DNA of 64,000 bases from Aeromonas salmonicida subsp. salmonicida (GCF_001643305.1 NZ_LSGW01000049.1:1-64000); one strand, 5' to 3'; shown: positions 1-9,482, counted from the first letter of the stretch. Made by a program: numbers and translations. The notes: generated by a model from the letters alone, not told the origin.

Positions 1-47
1 ACCAATTGATTAAAAGTCAACTGCTCTACCGACTGACCTAACTACCC
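1..47 (-). tRNA. tRNA-Lys (TTT), partial, variant copy
   Basis: 5' half of a tRNA-Lys cut by the window edge. Its 5' end is at 47 and the anticodon loop reads CTTTTAA. Compared with the intact tRNA-Lys at 407-482 it has two substitutions: position 5 is A instead of C (acceptor stem), and position 11 is G instead of C. The second makes a G-G mismatch in the D stem. The 3' half is outside the window, so compensation in the acceptor stem cannot be judged. It may be a divergent functional copy or a decaying one. Confidence 0.75.
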
Positions 48-69
48 ATCTAAATCATTTTTTACAAAC

Positions 70-145
70 TGGTGGTCGTTACTGGGATCGAACCAGTGAC
101 CCCCTCCTTGTAAGGGAGGTGCTCTCCCAGCTGAGCTAAACGACC
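70..145 (-). tRNA. tRNA-Val (TAC)
   Basis: 76-nt tRNA with encoded CCA. The acceptor stem is GGTCGTT/AACGACC, the anticodon loop CTTACAA gives TAC, and the T arm GGTTCGATCCC is intact. It is identical in body to the copy at 301-376. It sits between two tRNA-Lys genes in one minus-strand cluster, as in the E. coli lysT-valT-lysW array downstream of the tol-pal genes. Confidence 0.96.
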
Positions 146-166
146 TGGGAATGCTTGTTGCCAAAC

Positions 167-242
<76 letters not shown>

Positions 243-300
243 CCACCTTTGCCTGGCACTGTTCGCCTTCGGCAAACAGTTTCAACTCTACTCACAAAAC

Positions 301-376
301 TGGTGGTCGTTACTGGGATCGAACCAGTGACCCCCTCCTTGTAAGGGAGGTGCTCTCCCAGCTGAGCTAAACGACC
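301..376 (-). tRNA. tRNA-Val (TAC)
   Basis: Second identical 76-nt tRNA-Val with anticodon TAC and encoded CCA. Short spacers on both sides imply processing from a common Lys-Val precursor. Confidence 0.96.
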
Positions 377-406
377 TGGGAATTCTGTCTCCACCTAGTG
401 GAGAAA

Positions 407-482
407 TGGTGGGTCGTGCTGGATTCGAACCAGCGACCAATTGATTAAAAGTCAACTGCTCTACCGACTGAGCTAACGACCC
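407..482 (-). tRNA. tRNA-Lys (TTT)
   Basis: First tRNA of the cluster in the direction of transcription. It has an intact cloverleaf: acceptor GGGTCGT, D stem GCTC/GAGC, anticodon TTT, encoded CCA. It lies about 50 bp downstream of the promoter at 534-561. Confidence 0.96.
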
Positions 483-533
483 TCACCACGACCAGGACCG
501 GCTGCAATACTGCTCCGGCTCTGACGGCGGCCT

Positions 534-561
534 ATATTACGGATTTATCATCCTGGCGCAA
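534..561 (-). promoter_or_regulatory. sigma70 promoter of the Lys/Val tRNA cluster
   Basis: On the minus strand: -35 TTGCGC (556-561), 16-bp spacer, -10 TAATAT (534-539), followed by the GC-rich stretch AGGCCGCCG. A GC-rich discriminator is the known signature of stringently controlled stable-RNA promoters. The control by ppGpp is inferred. Confidence 0.65.
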
Positions 562-656
562 TAGAAAATTCTTAAATTAAATCTGTTTGTTCACTGCGCA
601 TACAAAGCAGGGCCGTATTTACAAGATTGTTACGAAAACAGTGACCTACGGCAATG

Positions 657-1457
657 TTACAACTTGCTCAGACTCTGCTTGGCCAATTGGGCCGGCGAGG
701 TATTGGGGTAGCCCTTGATCACCTGCTCATAGAAGGTTTTGGCTTCCGCTTTCTTGCCATCGAGTTGTGCCAGCATACCCAGTTTCAGCAGGCCATCGGC
801 CCGCTTGGGAGACTTGCTGAACTTGTTCGCTACCGTGGAGAACTGCGCCGCGGCACCGGTCCTGTCCCCCTTGTTGAACAGCAGTTGACCGAGCCAGTAG
901 TGGGCATTCGGCACATAGCTCGAACTCGGGTACTGCTTGATGAACCCTTCGAAGGCGGGAATGGCCTTGTCGTAGTTCTTGTCCTTGAGCACCATGTTCA
1001 CGGCCGCATCGTAGGCCTGGTTCTCATCCAGATTGGCAGAGTAGTTTGCCGCAGGGGCTGCACTCGCACCGGCCGCAGGCGTGGCGGGGGCAGCAGCAGG
1101 CTTGCTGTTGGCCACCTTGTCCAGCTCTTGATAGAGCTGACGCTGACGCTCTTGCGACTGTTCCATCTGGTAGGTTTGCTGCTCCAGCTGGCCACGCAGT
1201 TCAGAGACCTCCCCTTGCAGGGAATCCACCTGTTGCTGCAATTCGGCCTGCAGGCGCAGACGGGCATTGAGGGTGCGTTCCAGCAAGGCAACCCTGTCTT
1301 CCAGGCTGCCTGTGGGCATGATGGCGCCATTGTTGCCGCTGAGGGCCACGCCACCACCGCCATTGCCACTGAGGTCGCTCACAGGCGCAGCCGCCTGAGC
1401 ACTCAGTGCAAATAAGACGGCCATCACAATAGTCGCTTGCTTATACACGAGCTTCAT
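657..1457 (-). CDS. cpoB: Tol-Pal associated periplasmic protein CpoB (YbgF)
   Basis: 266 aa. It has a signal peptide (cleavage near 22, after AQA), a trimerising coiled coil at about 52-115, an Ala/Pro-rich linker (119-140) and C-terminal TPR repeats from about 148. This is the standard CpoB order. CpoB coordinates PBP1B activity with Tol-driven outer-membrane constriction at division. It is the last protein gene of the tol-pal operon, with the tRNA cluster downstream. The ATG at 1457 is preceded by AAGG. Oddly, the start and signal-peptide region is duplicated in degenerate form just upstream (1479-1547). Confidence 0.93.
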   Translation of the reverse strand: MKLVYKQATIVMAVLFALSAQAAAPVSDLSGNGGGGVALSGNNGAIMPTGSLEDRVALLERTLNARLRLQAELQQQVDSLQGEVSELRGQLEQQTYQMEQSQERQRQLYQELDKVANSKPAAAPATPAAGASAAPAANYSANLDENQAYDAAVNMVLKDKNYDKAIPAFEGFIKQYPSSSYVPNAHYWLGQLLFNKGDRTGAAAQFSTVANKFSKSPKRADGLLKLGMLAQLDGKKAEAKTFYEQVIKGYPNTSPAQLAKQSLSKL

Positions 1458-1473
1458 TCGGAATAAACCTTAG
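1405..1473. repeat. tandem repeat copy A (cpoB start region)
   Basis: 69-bp unit covering the cpoB ribosome-binding region, ATG and about the first 17 codons. It is repeated at 1479-1547 with a 74-bp offset, no indels and about 57 of 69 identical positions by hand alignment. Confidence 0.85.
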
Positions 1474-1478
1474 CGTTT

Positions 1479-1547
1479 AGTGCAAATAAAACGGCCATCG
1501 AAATGGCCGCTTGCTTATATACGAATTAAATTCGGATCAAACCTTAG
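1479..1547. repeat. tandem repeat copy B, degenerate, in the pal-cpoB spacer
   Basis: Second copy of the 69-bp unit. It starts inside the pal stop codon region and fills the pal-cpoB gap. The position equivalent to the cpoB ATG reads ATT on the minus strand, so it does not offer a standard start. The unit retains the stretch encoding the signal-peptide core, but it is not an open gene. Confidence 0.85.
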
Positions 1548-2068
1548 TAAACCAGAACCGCACGGCGGTTTTTGGCAAAGGCATCCTCGGTGTGAGACAG
1601 ATCCAGCGGCTTCTCTTCGCCATAGCTGACGATGGAGAGCTGCTCAGCCTGCACACCCAGGGTTTGCAGATACTTGGCAACAGCCTTGGCACGACGCTCG
1701 CCCAACGCGATGTTGTATTCCGGAGTACCGCGCTCATCGGCGTGGCCTTCGATCAACACCTTGACGGACGGACGCTCACGCAGGTAGCTGGCGTGTGCAT
1801 CCAGCAGGTCGGCGTACTGACCCTGAATGTCATAGCCATCAAACGGGAAGTAGATCACGTTGTCACGTTGCAGTGCTTCAAACTTCTGACGCATCTGCTC
1901 TTCCGGGGACAACATACCGTTGGCGCCACCGGTTTGTACACCGCCCATGCCGTCGGTCATACCTGACTCGGCGCCAGCGGCGTCAGAATCAGAAGAGGAG
2001 CTACAAGCGGCCAGGGTGAACAGTGGCAGTGCGATGGCCAAACCCTTGAGCAGTTTATTGAGTTGCAT
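1544..2068 (-). CDS. pal: peptidoglycan-associated lipoprotein Pal
   Basis: 174 aa lipoprotein with lipobox LAAC (Cys22). A Gly/Ser-rich linker is followed by an OmpA-like peptidoglycan-binding domain (about 70-174) with the conserved VIYFPFD strand and the GHADERG motif that binds diaminopimelate. Pal anchors the outer membrane to the wall and is moved by TolA/TolB at the septum. It lies 49 bp downstream of tolB on the same strand. Its stop codon lies inside repeat copy B. Confidence 0.97.
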   Translation of the reverse strand: MQLNKLLKGLAIALPLFTLAACSSSSDSDAAGAESGMTDGMGGVQTGGANGMLSPEEQMRQKFEALQRDNVIYFPFDGYDIQGQYADLLDAHASYLRERPSVKVLIEGHADERGTPEYNIALGERRAKAVAKYLQTLGVQAEQLSIVSYGEEKPLDLSHTEDAFAKNRRAVLVY

Positions 2069-2117
2069 GCTATTTCCTTAAACCTTTATAACAAAACAAA
2101 AAACAATCGAATTTTTA

Positions 2118-3443
2118 TCAATTCAAGAAGGGCGACCAAGCTGGTGCACGAATTTCACCGCTACTGGTCGGAAGGACCGCCTTGAAACGACCATCGGTCG
2201 ATACCAACGCCAGGCTCTTGCGACCTTGATAGATGGTGGCATAAATGATCATGCTGCCATTGGGAGCCACACTTGGCGACTCATCCAGAGCACTCTGGGT
2301 CAATACCAACATTGCTCCGCTTTCCATATCTTGACGAGCGATGCGATATTGTCCCTGAACCCGGGTCACCATCACCATGGACTTGCCGTCCGGCGTGACA
2401 GAGGCACCCTGGTTGGATTCTCCTTCCCAGGTCATCCGGCGAGTGACGCCAGTCGCCAAATTTACGCTATAAATCTGGGGTTTGCCACCACGTTCAGAGG
2501 TGAAAATCAAAGTTTGCCCGTCAGGCATCCAAGCCGGTTCAGTATCGATCACCCGGGTATTTGTCACCCTTGTCAGCTGCTTGCTTGCAACATCAATGAC
2601 ATAGATATCAGGCTGACCATCTTTGGACAGTACAATAGCCAATCGACGACCATCTGGAGACCACTTTGGCGCCCCGTTGATACCGCGGAAACTGGAGATC
2701 AGGCTACGCTGCTGGTTGTAGATGTCCTGCACATAGATTTCAGACTTCTGGTTCTCGAAACTCACGTAAGCCAGCTTGCTGCCGTCCGGCGACCAGGCCG
2801 GTGACATCAGCGGCTCGCGGGAGCGCAGCAGCGTCTTCTCGTTGTAGCCGTCGTAATCGGAGATACGCAGCTGATACGGGAACTGGGCCCCCTGCTCGAT
2901 CGAGACATAGGCAATCCGGGTCAGGAAGGCACCACGTTCGCCCGTCAAACGCTCATAGACGATGTCGGAGATACGGTGAGCAAATTGGCGCATCTGGGCA
3001 CCCGGTATGGTCGCCATCCGGCTGTCCAGAATGTAACCGTTGCTCTCCCCGCCCTGAGTCTTGGCCAGCTGGCCCTTCAGTACGTCGACCAGCTCGAAGT
3101 TGATCTTGTAAGTACCGTCGCCGACGGCAGCAATGGAACCGACCACGACTGCCTCAACCCCCTGGGACGCCCAGGGTGCGAAGTTGATCTCGCCACTGGA
3201 GCTAGGGGTTTGCGGCATCTGGCCACGGGCCAGCGGTTTGAACTTGCCACTTCGCATCAGGTCGTTGGAGACCACTTCCGCGATATCCTGCGGCAACTGG
3301 CCATTGCCTTCCCACTTGAAGGGTGCAATGGCAATCGGTCGCGCACTGTCGATACCGCCAGTGATGACGATGTCCAAGGCCGCCTGAGCACTCTGGCTCA
3401 GCAACAAGCAGCCAACCAAAGCAAAAAACACTTTTCTTATCAT
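2118..3443 (-). CDS. tolB: Tol-Pal system beta-propeller protein TolB
   Basis: 441 aa periplasmic protein. The signal peptide ends near residue 21 (SAQA). The N-terminal domain that contacts TolA is followed by a C-terminal six-bladed propeller (from about 200) with repeated PxWSPDG motifs. TolB binds Pal in competition with peptidoglycan, and the length matches the family. It follows tolA after a 94-bp gap. Confidence 0.97.
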   Translation of the reverse strand: MIRKVFFALVGCLLLSQSAQAALDIVITGGIDSARPIAIAPFKWEGNGQLPQDIAEVVSNDLMRSGKFKPLARGQMPQTPSSSGEINFAPWASQGVEAVVVGSIAAVGDGTYKINFELVDVLKGQLAKTQGGESNGYILDSRMATIPGAQMRQFAHRISDIVYERLTGERGAFLTRIAYVSIEQGAQFPYQLRISDYDGYNEKTLLRSREPLMSPAWSPDGSKLAYVSFENQKSEIYVQDIYNQQRSLISSFRGINGAPKWSPDGRRLAIVLSKDGQPDIYVIDVASKQLTRVTNTRVIDTEPAWMPDGQTLIFTSERGGKPQIYSVNLATGVTRRMTWEGESNQGASVTPDGKSMVMVTRVQGQYRIARQDMESGAMLVLTQSALDESPSVAPNGSMIIYATIYQGRKSLALVSTDGRFKAVLPTSSGEIRAPAWSPFLN

Positions 3444-3537
3444 GGCTTAAATACTCGGTTCCAATAAAAATGAGAGGTTACATTCCATTCTCAGCAAGAC
3501 GCTGCCAACCACAGTAAACGACCCCGTTTTCTCATGC

Positions 3538-4713
3538 CTAGATGCTCGGTTCCAACTTGAGGTTGAATTCCTTCAACATCTCGAAGGCCGCAGGATCCTT
3601 CGGTACCGGCAGTTGATTGGCCTTCAATACGGCCGCTTTGCCGGAACGACATACTGCCGGGTCACCCTGGCCGTTATCTACCGATATGACAAAGCCAGTG
3701 CTGGCAAGCCGCACACCGATAGTACATGTTTTGCCCCGCATGGTGGGATCCAAAATCATATAACGCTCAACAGTGGCCTTGATGAGAGCCGCATATTTGT
3801 CGACTTCACCTTGCGCTGCCGCGGATGCAGCCTGACTGCGGGCATTGGCCTCAGCCGCCAGCTGCTGCTGCATCATGTCTTCCATCTCTTTTTGCAACTT
3901 GGCTTGCTCGGCTGCTTTACGCTTGCGCTCGGCCGCTATCTTGGCCTGCTTGTCAGCTTCGGCCTTGGCTTTCTTCTCTGCGTCAGCTTTTGCCTTCTTG
4001 GCAGCTTCTTCCTTGGCCTCCTTGGCTTTTTTGTCCGCTTCCGCCTTGGCCTTTTTCTCGGTCTCTGCCTTGGCTTTCTTGTCCGCTTGGGCCTTGGCTT
4101 TCTTCTCGGCCTCCTGCTTGGCCTTCTTGTCAGCGTCCGCTTTCTTGGCTGCCTCCGCCTTGGCCTGCTTCTGTTCGGCCTCTTTCCTCTCTTCCTGTTC
4201 CTTTTTCTTCTTCAGCGCCAGCGCCTTGCTCTCGGCTTCTGCAGCCTTGCGCTCAGATTCCGCCGTCTTGGTTTTCTGCTCTTCCAGCTTGCGGGCTTCC
4301 TCGGCTTTTTGGGCCTTCTCTTCCGCTTGCTTCTGCTCGGCGACTTTTTTCTGCTTCTCTGCCTCGGCCTTGCGGGTCGCCTCTTCGGCTTCCTTGCGCT
4401 TGCTTTCGGCGATACGCAGCCGCTCCTGCTGCTGGGCCAGCTCACGCTTGGCGAGGTCCGTGTCTTCCTTATCCTGCTCTTTCTCTACCTTCTGGGGCTT
4501 GGGCTGAGACTTCTGCTGCTGGATCTGCTTGGCCTGCTCATTGAGGAAGTTCTCGTCGAGCATGACGGCATTGACAATCTGCCCCTTCGACTCTGGCCGC
4601 TTCGGTTTGCTGAAGTCGACCCCGACCAGCAAAATGATGCCGACGATAAGGTGCAGCAGCAGCGACGCGATGAGATAACCGGAAATACCACGCTTCACAT
4701 CCATCTCCGTCAA
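3538..4713 (-). CDS. tolA: cell envelope integrity protein TolA
   Basis: 391 aa. There is one N-terminal membrane helix (about 12-32), a long Lys/Ala/Glu-rich helical domain II (about 60-300) that spans the periplasm, and a C-terminal domain III with two cysteines (in GKTCTIG and DPAVCRSG) that contacts TolB/Pal. The longest frame begins with TTG (4713), overlapping the tolR stop by 4 bp. ATG at 4704 or GTG at 4698 (GGAG 6 nt upstream) are real alternatives. The stop is TAG. Domain II is repetitive and of biased composition, which creates long but meaningless frames on the other strand. Confidence 0.95.
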   Translation of the reverse strand: MTEMDVKRGISGYLIASLLLHLIVGIILLVGVDFSKPKRPESKGQIVNAVMLDENFLNEQAKQIQQQKSQPKPQKVEKEQDKEDTDLAKRELAQQQERLRIAESKRKEAEEATRKAEAEKQKKVAEQKQAEEKAQKAEEARKLEEQKTKTAESERKAAEAESKALALKKKKEQEERKEAEQKQAKAEAAKKADADKKAKQEAEKKAKAQADKKAKAETEKKAKAEADKKAKEAKEEAAKKAKADAEKKAKAEADKQAKIAAERKRKAAEQAKLQKEMEDMMQQQLAAEANARSQAASAAAQGEVDKYAALIKATVERYMILDPTMRGKTCTIGVRLASTGFVISVDNGQGDPAVCRSGKAAVLKANQLPVPKDPAAFEMLKEFNLKLEPSI

Positions 4714-5156
4714 TTCACCGGATCTGTCATCAGGCCAACCTGAGGCACGCCCGCATTCTTGAGGGCCACCATCAGCAGTATCACCTCTTCGTAGCGCACG
4801 GACTTGTCACCCGCCACCACGACGGGGGCGTTCTGGTTGATGGCCAGATAGCCCATGGCCTTTTCGGTGATGTATTGCTGCATCGCCTCGGGCGTCCCGG
4901 CAGGCACCGGCTCATCGTCGGCCTCACCGGCCTTGATGACGTACTCGCCTTCGGTATTGACGCTGACAATGAAGGGGGGCTTGGCATCTTCCGGCAACTG
5001 CTCGGATTCTGCCTGCGGCAGGTCAACCTTGACACCTTGCGTGATCACCGGCGTCACCGCCATGAAGATGATAAGCAGCACCAGCATGACGTCGATATAG
5101 GGAACCACGTTGATCTCGCACACCTTCTTGCGCCGGATCCGCTGATAGGTTTGCAT
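4710..5156 (-). CDS. tolR: Tol-Pal system proton-channel protein TolR
   Basis: 148 aa ExbD/TolR protein with a single membrane helix (about 17-38) carrying the essential protonatable Asp22, and a periplasmic domain. With TolQ it forms the pmf-driven motor that energises TolA. It overlaps tolA by 4 bp and tolQ by 1 bp, so translation is probably coupled. Confidence 0.97.
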   Translation of the reverse strand: MQTYQRIRRKKVCEINVVPYIDVMLVLLIIFMAVTPVITQGVKVDLPQAESEQLPEDAKPPFIVSVNTEGEYVIKAGEADDEPVPAGTPEAMQQYITEKAMGYLAINQNAPVVVAGDKSVRYEEVILLMVALKNAGVPQVGLMTDPVN

Positions 5157-5845
5157 TACTGATCACCCTGCTGCTGTGCAATTTGACGGTTCAGTATGGT
5201 GGTGAACTCGTCCATGAAGTTGGCGTAGGCGTTCTCCAGCTTCTCTACCTTGTTGGTAAACCGGTTATAGAAAATAACCGCAGGAATGGCGGCAAACAGG
5301 CCCATGGCGGTCGCGATCAGCGCTTCCGCGATACCCGGAGCCACCATCTGCAAAGTAGCCTGCTGCACCTGGCCCAGGGCGATAAAGGCGTTCATGATGC
5401 CCCATACGGTACCAAACAGGCCGATATAGGGGCTGATGGAGCCGACGGTTGCCAGCACTGGCAGGTTGGATTCCAGCTCGTCCACCGCGCGGGAAAGCGA
5501 TACCCGCATGGCACGATAGGTACCGTCCATCACCGCATCTTGGCCACGGGCACCCGCCTTGAGCAGGCGAGCATACTCCTTGAAGCCGGAATAGAAGATA
5601 TCTTCCATGCCTTCGATATCATCGCGGCGGGAGGAAGACTCCTGATAGAGGCGGTTGAGATCGACCCCGGACCAGAAGCGGTCTTCAAACTGCTCGGATG
5701 CCAGATTGGCCGCCTTGATGACCTTGGAGCGTTGAAAGATCAGCGCCCAGGAGACAACCGACATCCCCATCAGGGTCATCATGACCAGTTTTACCAACAG
5801 GCTGGCTTGCCAAAACAGGCCAATAAACGAAATTTCAGCGTGCAC
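5156..5845 (-). CDS. tolQ: Tol-Pal system proton-channel protein TolQ
   Basis: 229 aa MotA/TolQ/ExbB protein. Three membrane helices are visible (about 12-35, and two later ones around [17 protein letters not shown] and [16 protein letters not shown], the conserved pore segments). It starts at GTG (5845), 11 bp inside the end of ybgC. It is the stator subunit with TolR. Confidence 0.96.
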   Translation of the reverse strand: MHAEISFIGLFWQASLLVKLVMMTLMGMSVVSWALIFQRSKVIKAANLASEQFEDRFWSGVDLNRLYQESSSRRDDIEGMEDIFYSGFKEYARLLKAGARGQDAVMDGTYRAMRVSLSRAVDELESNLPVLATVGSISPYIGLFGTVWGIMNAFIALGQVQQATLQMVAPGIAEALIATAMGLFAAIPAVIFYNRFTNKVEKLENAYANFMDEFTTILNRQIAQQQGDQ

Positions 5846-6242
5846 TTAACAGCACTCCCTTCACATTTTCTGGTATTGCAACAGGTTTCATATGCGGATG
5901 ACTGACACAAGCTATCTGTACCATGGCCTGGGTGATCAGTCGTCCATCAGCCGCCAGGATCTGCTGTGAGAAGCGCATGGATGCACGTTTCACTTCAGTC
6001 ACTTGCGTTATTACGGTCAACAATTCATTAAAACGGGCCGCCGAGCGGAAATCGATCTCTGTTCGACTCACCACAAACGCGAATCCGGCTTGCAGCAAGA
6101 CATCCTGTTCGATGCCGCCGCTGCGCAGAAACTCGGTGCGAGCACGTTCCATAAACTTGAGATAATTGGCGTTGTAGACGATGCCCCCGGCATCTGTGTC
6201 TTCGTAGTAGACACGTACCGGAAACTCAGAGACTTCCCCCAT
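5835..6242 (-). CDS. ybgC: acyl-CoA thioesterase YbgC
   Basis: 135 aa hot-dog fold thioesterase. It has the 4-HBT motif [15 protein letters not shown] near residues 13-27 with the catalytic Asp. It is the first gene of the ybgC-tolQRAB-pal-cpoB operon, as in E. coli. The family hydrolyses acyl-CoA or acyl-ACP and has been linked to phospholipid synthesis. A TATGAT -10-like box lies at 6281-6286 on the minus strand with only a poor -35. Confidence 0.93.
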   Translation of the reverse strand: MGEVSEFPVRVYYEDTDAGGIVYNANYLKFMERARTEFLRSGGIEQDVLLQAGFAFVVSRTEIDFRSAARFNELLTVITQVTEVKRASMRFSQQILAADGRLITQAMVQIACVSHPHMKPVAIPENVKGVLLSAR

Positions 6243-6312
6243 AAAAATCTGTGATCCATTCGACAGTCAGATGGGGGGCTATCATAGCGCAGGGCTGAAT
6301 AGGAAAGAAGCA

Positions 6313-6349
6313 GGGGGAGACAGGGAAATCCTGCCTCCCCCCGTTTTTT
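6313..6349. terminator. hairpin between ybgE and ybgC
   Basis: 12-bp stem (6313-6324 with 6330-6341, one non-Watson-Crick pair) followed on the plus strand by TTTTTT and on the minus strand by a weaker T-rich stretch. It overlaps the ybgE stop codon and ends the cyd operon. Confidence 0.55.
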
Positions 6350-6659
6350 ATGAAAGGAAATAGCCTTGGGTCAACCAGAGCCCATACAACAAACTGGGCA
6401 AGGCGAGCCAGGGGCAAAACAACACTCGGCCAATGAGGCTGCGGGGATGGAATCCCAGCCCGTGCATGACGCCGCAACAGACCGCCCACATCAGCCAGGG
6501 AGCGAGCAACAGCCCATGCTCACTGGTGTTGGCGGCCACCAGGTTTGGGGCCTGTAAAATAGCGACGGCCAACAGGGCCGCCGCTACCAACATCAACCCC
6601 TGCCAGGGTTGGCGCTCCAGAGGAGCGGCCAACCGGGCGAGCCGATCACTTGTCTTCAT
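6348..6659 (-). CDS. ybgE: cyd operon protein YbgE
   Basis: 103-residue membrane protein starting at ATG 6659. A longer upstream frame exists, but it would lie inside cydX. Three hydrophobic segments are visible (from QGLMLVAAALLAVAIL, PWLMWAVCCGVMHGL and CPWLALPSLLYGLWL). YbgE is a conserved member of cyd operons of unclear function. Its start overlaps the cydX 3' end by 14 bp, so the two are probably translationally coupled. Confidence 0.85.
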   Translation of the reverse strand: MKTSDRLARLAAPLERQPWQGLMLVAAALLAVAILQAPNLVAANTSEHGLLLAPWLMWAVCCGVMHGLGFHPRSLIGRVLFCPWLALPSLLYGLWLTQGYFLS

Positions 6660-6762
6660 CGATCTGACGATCCATGTTCTCGCTGTGTTCCAGCCAGAGC
6701 GCATTGATGATGCCAAATGAACACGCCAGCAACAGACCCAGGATCCAGGTGAAATACCACAT
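6646..6762 (-). CDS. cydX: cytochrome bd-I oxidase small subunit CydX
   Basis: 38 aa, one membrane helix, beginning MWYFTWILG with a conserved internal Glu (LEHSEN). This is the hallmark CydX sequence. It stabilises the haem d/b595 site of CydAB. It lies 14 bp after cydB with AAGGTG upstream of the ATG. Confidence 0.93.
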   Translation of the reverse strand: MWYFTWILGLLLACSFGIINALWLEHSENMDRQIDEDK

Positions 6763-6776
6763 ATCAGGGCACCTTC

Positions 6777-7913
6777 TTAGTAGAGCGATTGTTGGTTGTC
6801 TTCGATGTGCTTGCTGGTCACCCGACCAAACATCTTGACGTAGGTCCAGATGGTATAAGCCAGCACAATCGGTACCAAGATAGCTGCCGCCACCGTCATC
6901 ACCTTCAGGGTGTTGAACGATGCGGTGGCATCCCACATGGTCAGGCTCAGTGACGGCTCGAGGCTCGAGGGCATCACGAACGGGAACATGGAGAAGCCTG
7001 CGGTCAGGATCACGCCGGCAACCGCCAATGAAGAACAGGTAAACGCCACCCAGCCTTTATTCAGCTTGGCAAACAGCGCAGTGAGCAGGCTCATGGAGAG
7101 GCCCAGTAACGGCGCGGCTATCATCCAGGGATAGAGGGCGTAGTTGTTCATCCAGGCACCGGCCTGGCGCACCACTTCCTTGTTCATGGGATTGGAGACC
7201 GCATCGGTCGCAGCCGCCTTGACGACCACGTAGCCGTCCATGCCACTCACCCACCAGCCAGCCAAGCCGAACAGCACCAGGGTCAGCAGGGAGCAGATCA
7301 TGGCGGCAGTGCGGGAACGCGCCAGCACCTCACCATCGGTCTTCATCATCAGCCAGGTCGCACCCTGAGTGACCAGCATGAACAGGCTCACCAGACCGGC
7401 CAGAATGCCGAACGGATTGAGCAGGCCGAAGAAGTTGCCGTGATAGGTCAGCATCATGAACTGGTTGAATTCGAACGGCACGCCCTGCAGCAAGTTGCCA
7501 AAGGCCACCCCGAACACTATGGGGGGTACAGCGCTGCCAATAAACAGCGCCCAGTCCCAGTTGCTGCGCCACTTGGCGTCTTCACGCAGGGAACGATACT
7601 TGAAACCGACCGGACGGAAGAAGAGCGCCATCAGGGTCAGGATCATGGCGATGTAAAAGCCCGAGAAGGCCGCCGCATAGACCATGGGCCAGGCCGCGAA
7701 CAGGGCACCGCCCGCCGTGACCAGCCATACCTGGTTGCCTTCCCAGTGCGGGCCCATGGTGTTGAGCATCACCCGACGCTCCACATCCTTCTTGCCGACG
7801 AAGGGGAGCAGTGCGCCCACCCCCATATCGAAACCGTCGGTGATGGCGAAGCCGATCAGCAAGACGCCAACCAGTACCCACCAGACCAGACGCAACATTT
7901 CGTAATCAAACAT
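6777..7913 (-). CDS. cydB: cytochrome bd ubiquinol oxidase subunit II CydB
   Basis: 378 aa polytopic membrane protein with the CydB opening MFDYEMLRLVWWVLVGVL and the TDGFDMGVG motif near residue 25. It pairs with CydA to form the high-affinity quinol oxidase used at low oxygen. It starts 12 bp after cydA, and its length equals that of the E. coli protein within a few residues. Confidence 0.97.
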   Translation of the reverse strand: MFDYEMLRLVWWVLVGVLLIGFAITDGFDMGVGALLPFVGKKDVERRVMLNTMGPHWEGNQVWLVTAGGALFAAWPMVYAAAFSGFYIAMILTLMALFFRPVGFKYRSLREDAKWRSNWDWALFIGSAVPPIVFGVAFGNLLQGVPFEFNQFMMLTYHGNFFGLLNPFGILAGLVSLFMLVTQGATWLMMKTDGEVLARSRTAAMICSLLTLVLFGLAGWWVSGMDGYVVVKAAATDAVSNPMNKEVVRQAGAWMNNYALYPWMIAAPLLGLSMSLLTALFAKLNKGWVAFTCSSLAVAGVILTAGFSMFPFVMPSSLEPSLSLTMWDATASFNTLKVMTVAAAILVPIVLAYTIWTYVKMFGRVTSKHIEDNQQSLY

Positions 7914-7925
7914 GGGTTACTCTCC

Positions 7926-9482
7926 TTATACCTTGCTCTGTTCGAAGTGGTACTTGCCCGTCTTCAGGCTGCTTGGGCCCAGACGCGCATACTTGAACAT
8001 CAGGTACATCTCGATGATCAGCAGTACGGTATAGAACAGGAAGATCCCGATCAGGGAGAACCAGATCTCGGACGCAGGCACGTTGGATGCAGAGAGCGAG
8101 GTCGGCAGCACTTCGGCTATGGTCCAGGGTTGACGGCCATACTCGGCGACAAACCAGCCCGCCTCGATGGCGATCCAGGGCAGCGGGATACCCCACAGCA
8201 GGGCTTTCAGCAGCCACTTGCGCTCACCGATACGGTGACGAGCACTGTCATAAAAGGCCAGACCGATCAGTACCAGCATCAGCATGCCGCAGGCAACCAT
8301 GATGCGGAAAGCGAAGAACAGCGGCAGAACCTGCGGGATGGAGTCATCCACGGCGGCCTTGATCTGTTCGTCGGTCGCGTCTGTCACATTGCTGGTGTAA
8401 CGCTTGAGCAGCAGACCGTAGCCGAGATCCTGTTTCACTTCATCGAAGCGTGCCAGGGTATCTTCGGACTTGTCGCCGGATTGCAGCTTGGTCAGCAGAT
8501 CGTAAGCGTTCATGCCGTTACGCACACGCAGCTCATGCTCGCTCTTCAGATCCTTGAGGCCGGTCACCTGGCCGTCCAGAGAGCGGGTAGCAATGATGCC
8601 GAGCGCATAGGGGATCTTGATGGCGTAATCGGTACGCATCTCTTCCTGATTCGGAATGCCGAACAGGGTAAATGCAGCCGGTGCAGGTTCTGTGTCCCAC
8701 TCGGCTTCGATGGCCGCCAGCTTCACCTTCTGCACTTCACCTGTCTCGTAGCCGGACTCGTCACCCAGGATCAGCACAGAGAGGATGGAGGCCATACCGA
8801 AGGCAGCTGCGATGGCGAAGGAGCGACGGGCGAAGGCCACATCACGATTCTTCAGCAGGTAGTAAGAAGAGATGCCCAGCACGAACATGGCGCCCGTGGT
8901 GTAGCCAGCCGCGACCGTATGGACGAACTTGACCTGAGCGACCGGGTTGAAGACCAGCTCGGCGAAGCTCACCATCTCCATCCGCATGGACTCGAAGTTG
9001 AACTCGGCACCGACCGGATTCTGCATCCAGCCGTTGGCAACCAGGATCCAGAGGGCGGAAAGGTTGGTTCCCAGCGCCATCAACCAAGTTGCAGCCAGAT
9101 GCTGACGCTTGGTCAGGCGGTCCCAACCAAAGAAGAACATACCGACAAAGGTGGACTCCAGGAAGAACGCCATCAGCCCTTCGATGGCCAGCGGGGCCCC
9201 GAAGATATCGCCGACATAGTGGGAGTAGTAGGCCCAGTTGGTACCGAACTGAAACTCCATGGTCAGCCCTGTGGTAACCCCGAGGGCGAAGTTAATACCA
9301 AACAACTTGCCCCAGAACTTGGTCATGTCCCGGTAGACAGTGTTGTTGGTCATCACATAGACAGATTCCATGATCGCCAGAATGAAGGCCATTCCGAGCG
9401 TCAGGGGCACAAACAGGAAGTGATAAAGGGCCGTCGCAGCAAATTGGAACCGCGATAGGTCTACCACATGCTCAGCAATCAT
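7926..9482 (-). CDS. cydA: cytochrome bd ubiquinol oxidase subunit I CydA
   Basis: 518 aa subunit carrying haems b558, b595 and d. The N-terminal [18 protein letters not shown] contains the b595 ligand His (H21). A long Q-loop is present in the middle (residues about 230-330), as in the L-type proteobacterial enzymes. It is the first gene of cydABX-ybgE. The upstream region holds ArcA- and FNR-like sites, consistent with micro-aerobic induction. Confidence 0.97.
   Translation of the reverse strand: MIAEHVVDLSRFQFAATALYHFLFVPLTLGMAFILAIMESVYVMTNNTVYRDMTKFWGKLFGINFALGVTTGLTMEFQFGTNWAYYSHYVGDIFGAPLAIEGLMAFFLESTFVGMFFFGWDRLTKRQHLAATWLMALGTNLSALWILVANGWMQNPVGAEFNFESMRMEMVSFAELVFNPVAQVKFVHTVAAGYTTGAMFVLGISSYYLLKNRDVAFARRSFAIAAAFGMASILSVLILGDESGYETGEVQKVKLAAIEAEWDTEPAPAAFTLFGIPNQEEMRTDYAIKIPYALGIIATRSLDGQVTGLKDLKSEHELRVRNGMNAYDLLTKLQSGDKSEDTLARFDEVKQDLGYGLLLKRYTSNVTDATDEQIKAAVDDSIPQVLPLFFAFRIMVACGMLMLVLIGLAFYDSARHRIGERKWLLKALLWGIPLPWIAIEAGWFVAEYGRQPWTIAEVLPTSLSASNVPASEIWFSLIGIFLFYTVLLIIEMYLMFKYARLGPSSLKTGKYHFEQSKV

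Noticed and set aside
3613..4743. Leu/Gly-rich 376-codon plus-strand frame that looks like a membrane protein
   Set aside because: It is the complement of the Lys/Ala/Glu repeats of TolA domain II. The hydrophobicity is an artefact of that composition.
7440..9458. 672-codon open frame on the plus strand
   Set aside because: It lies antisense to cydA and cydB, which have strong family signatures. High GC with few stops explains it. The same holds for long frames opposite the M16 protease (36434-38584), viaA-ravA (26463-28649) and rnr (50667-53054).
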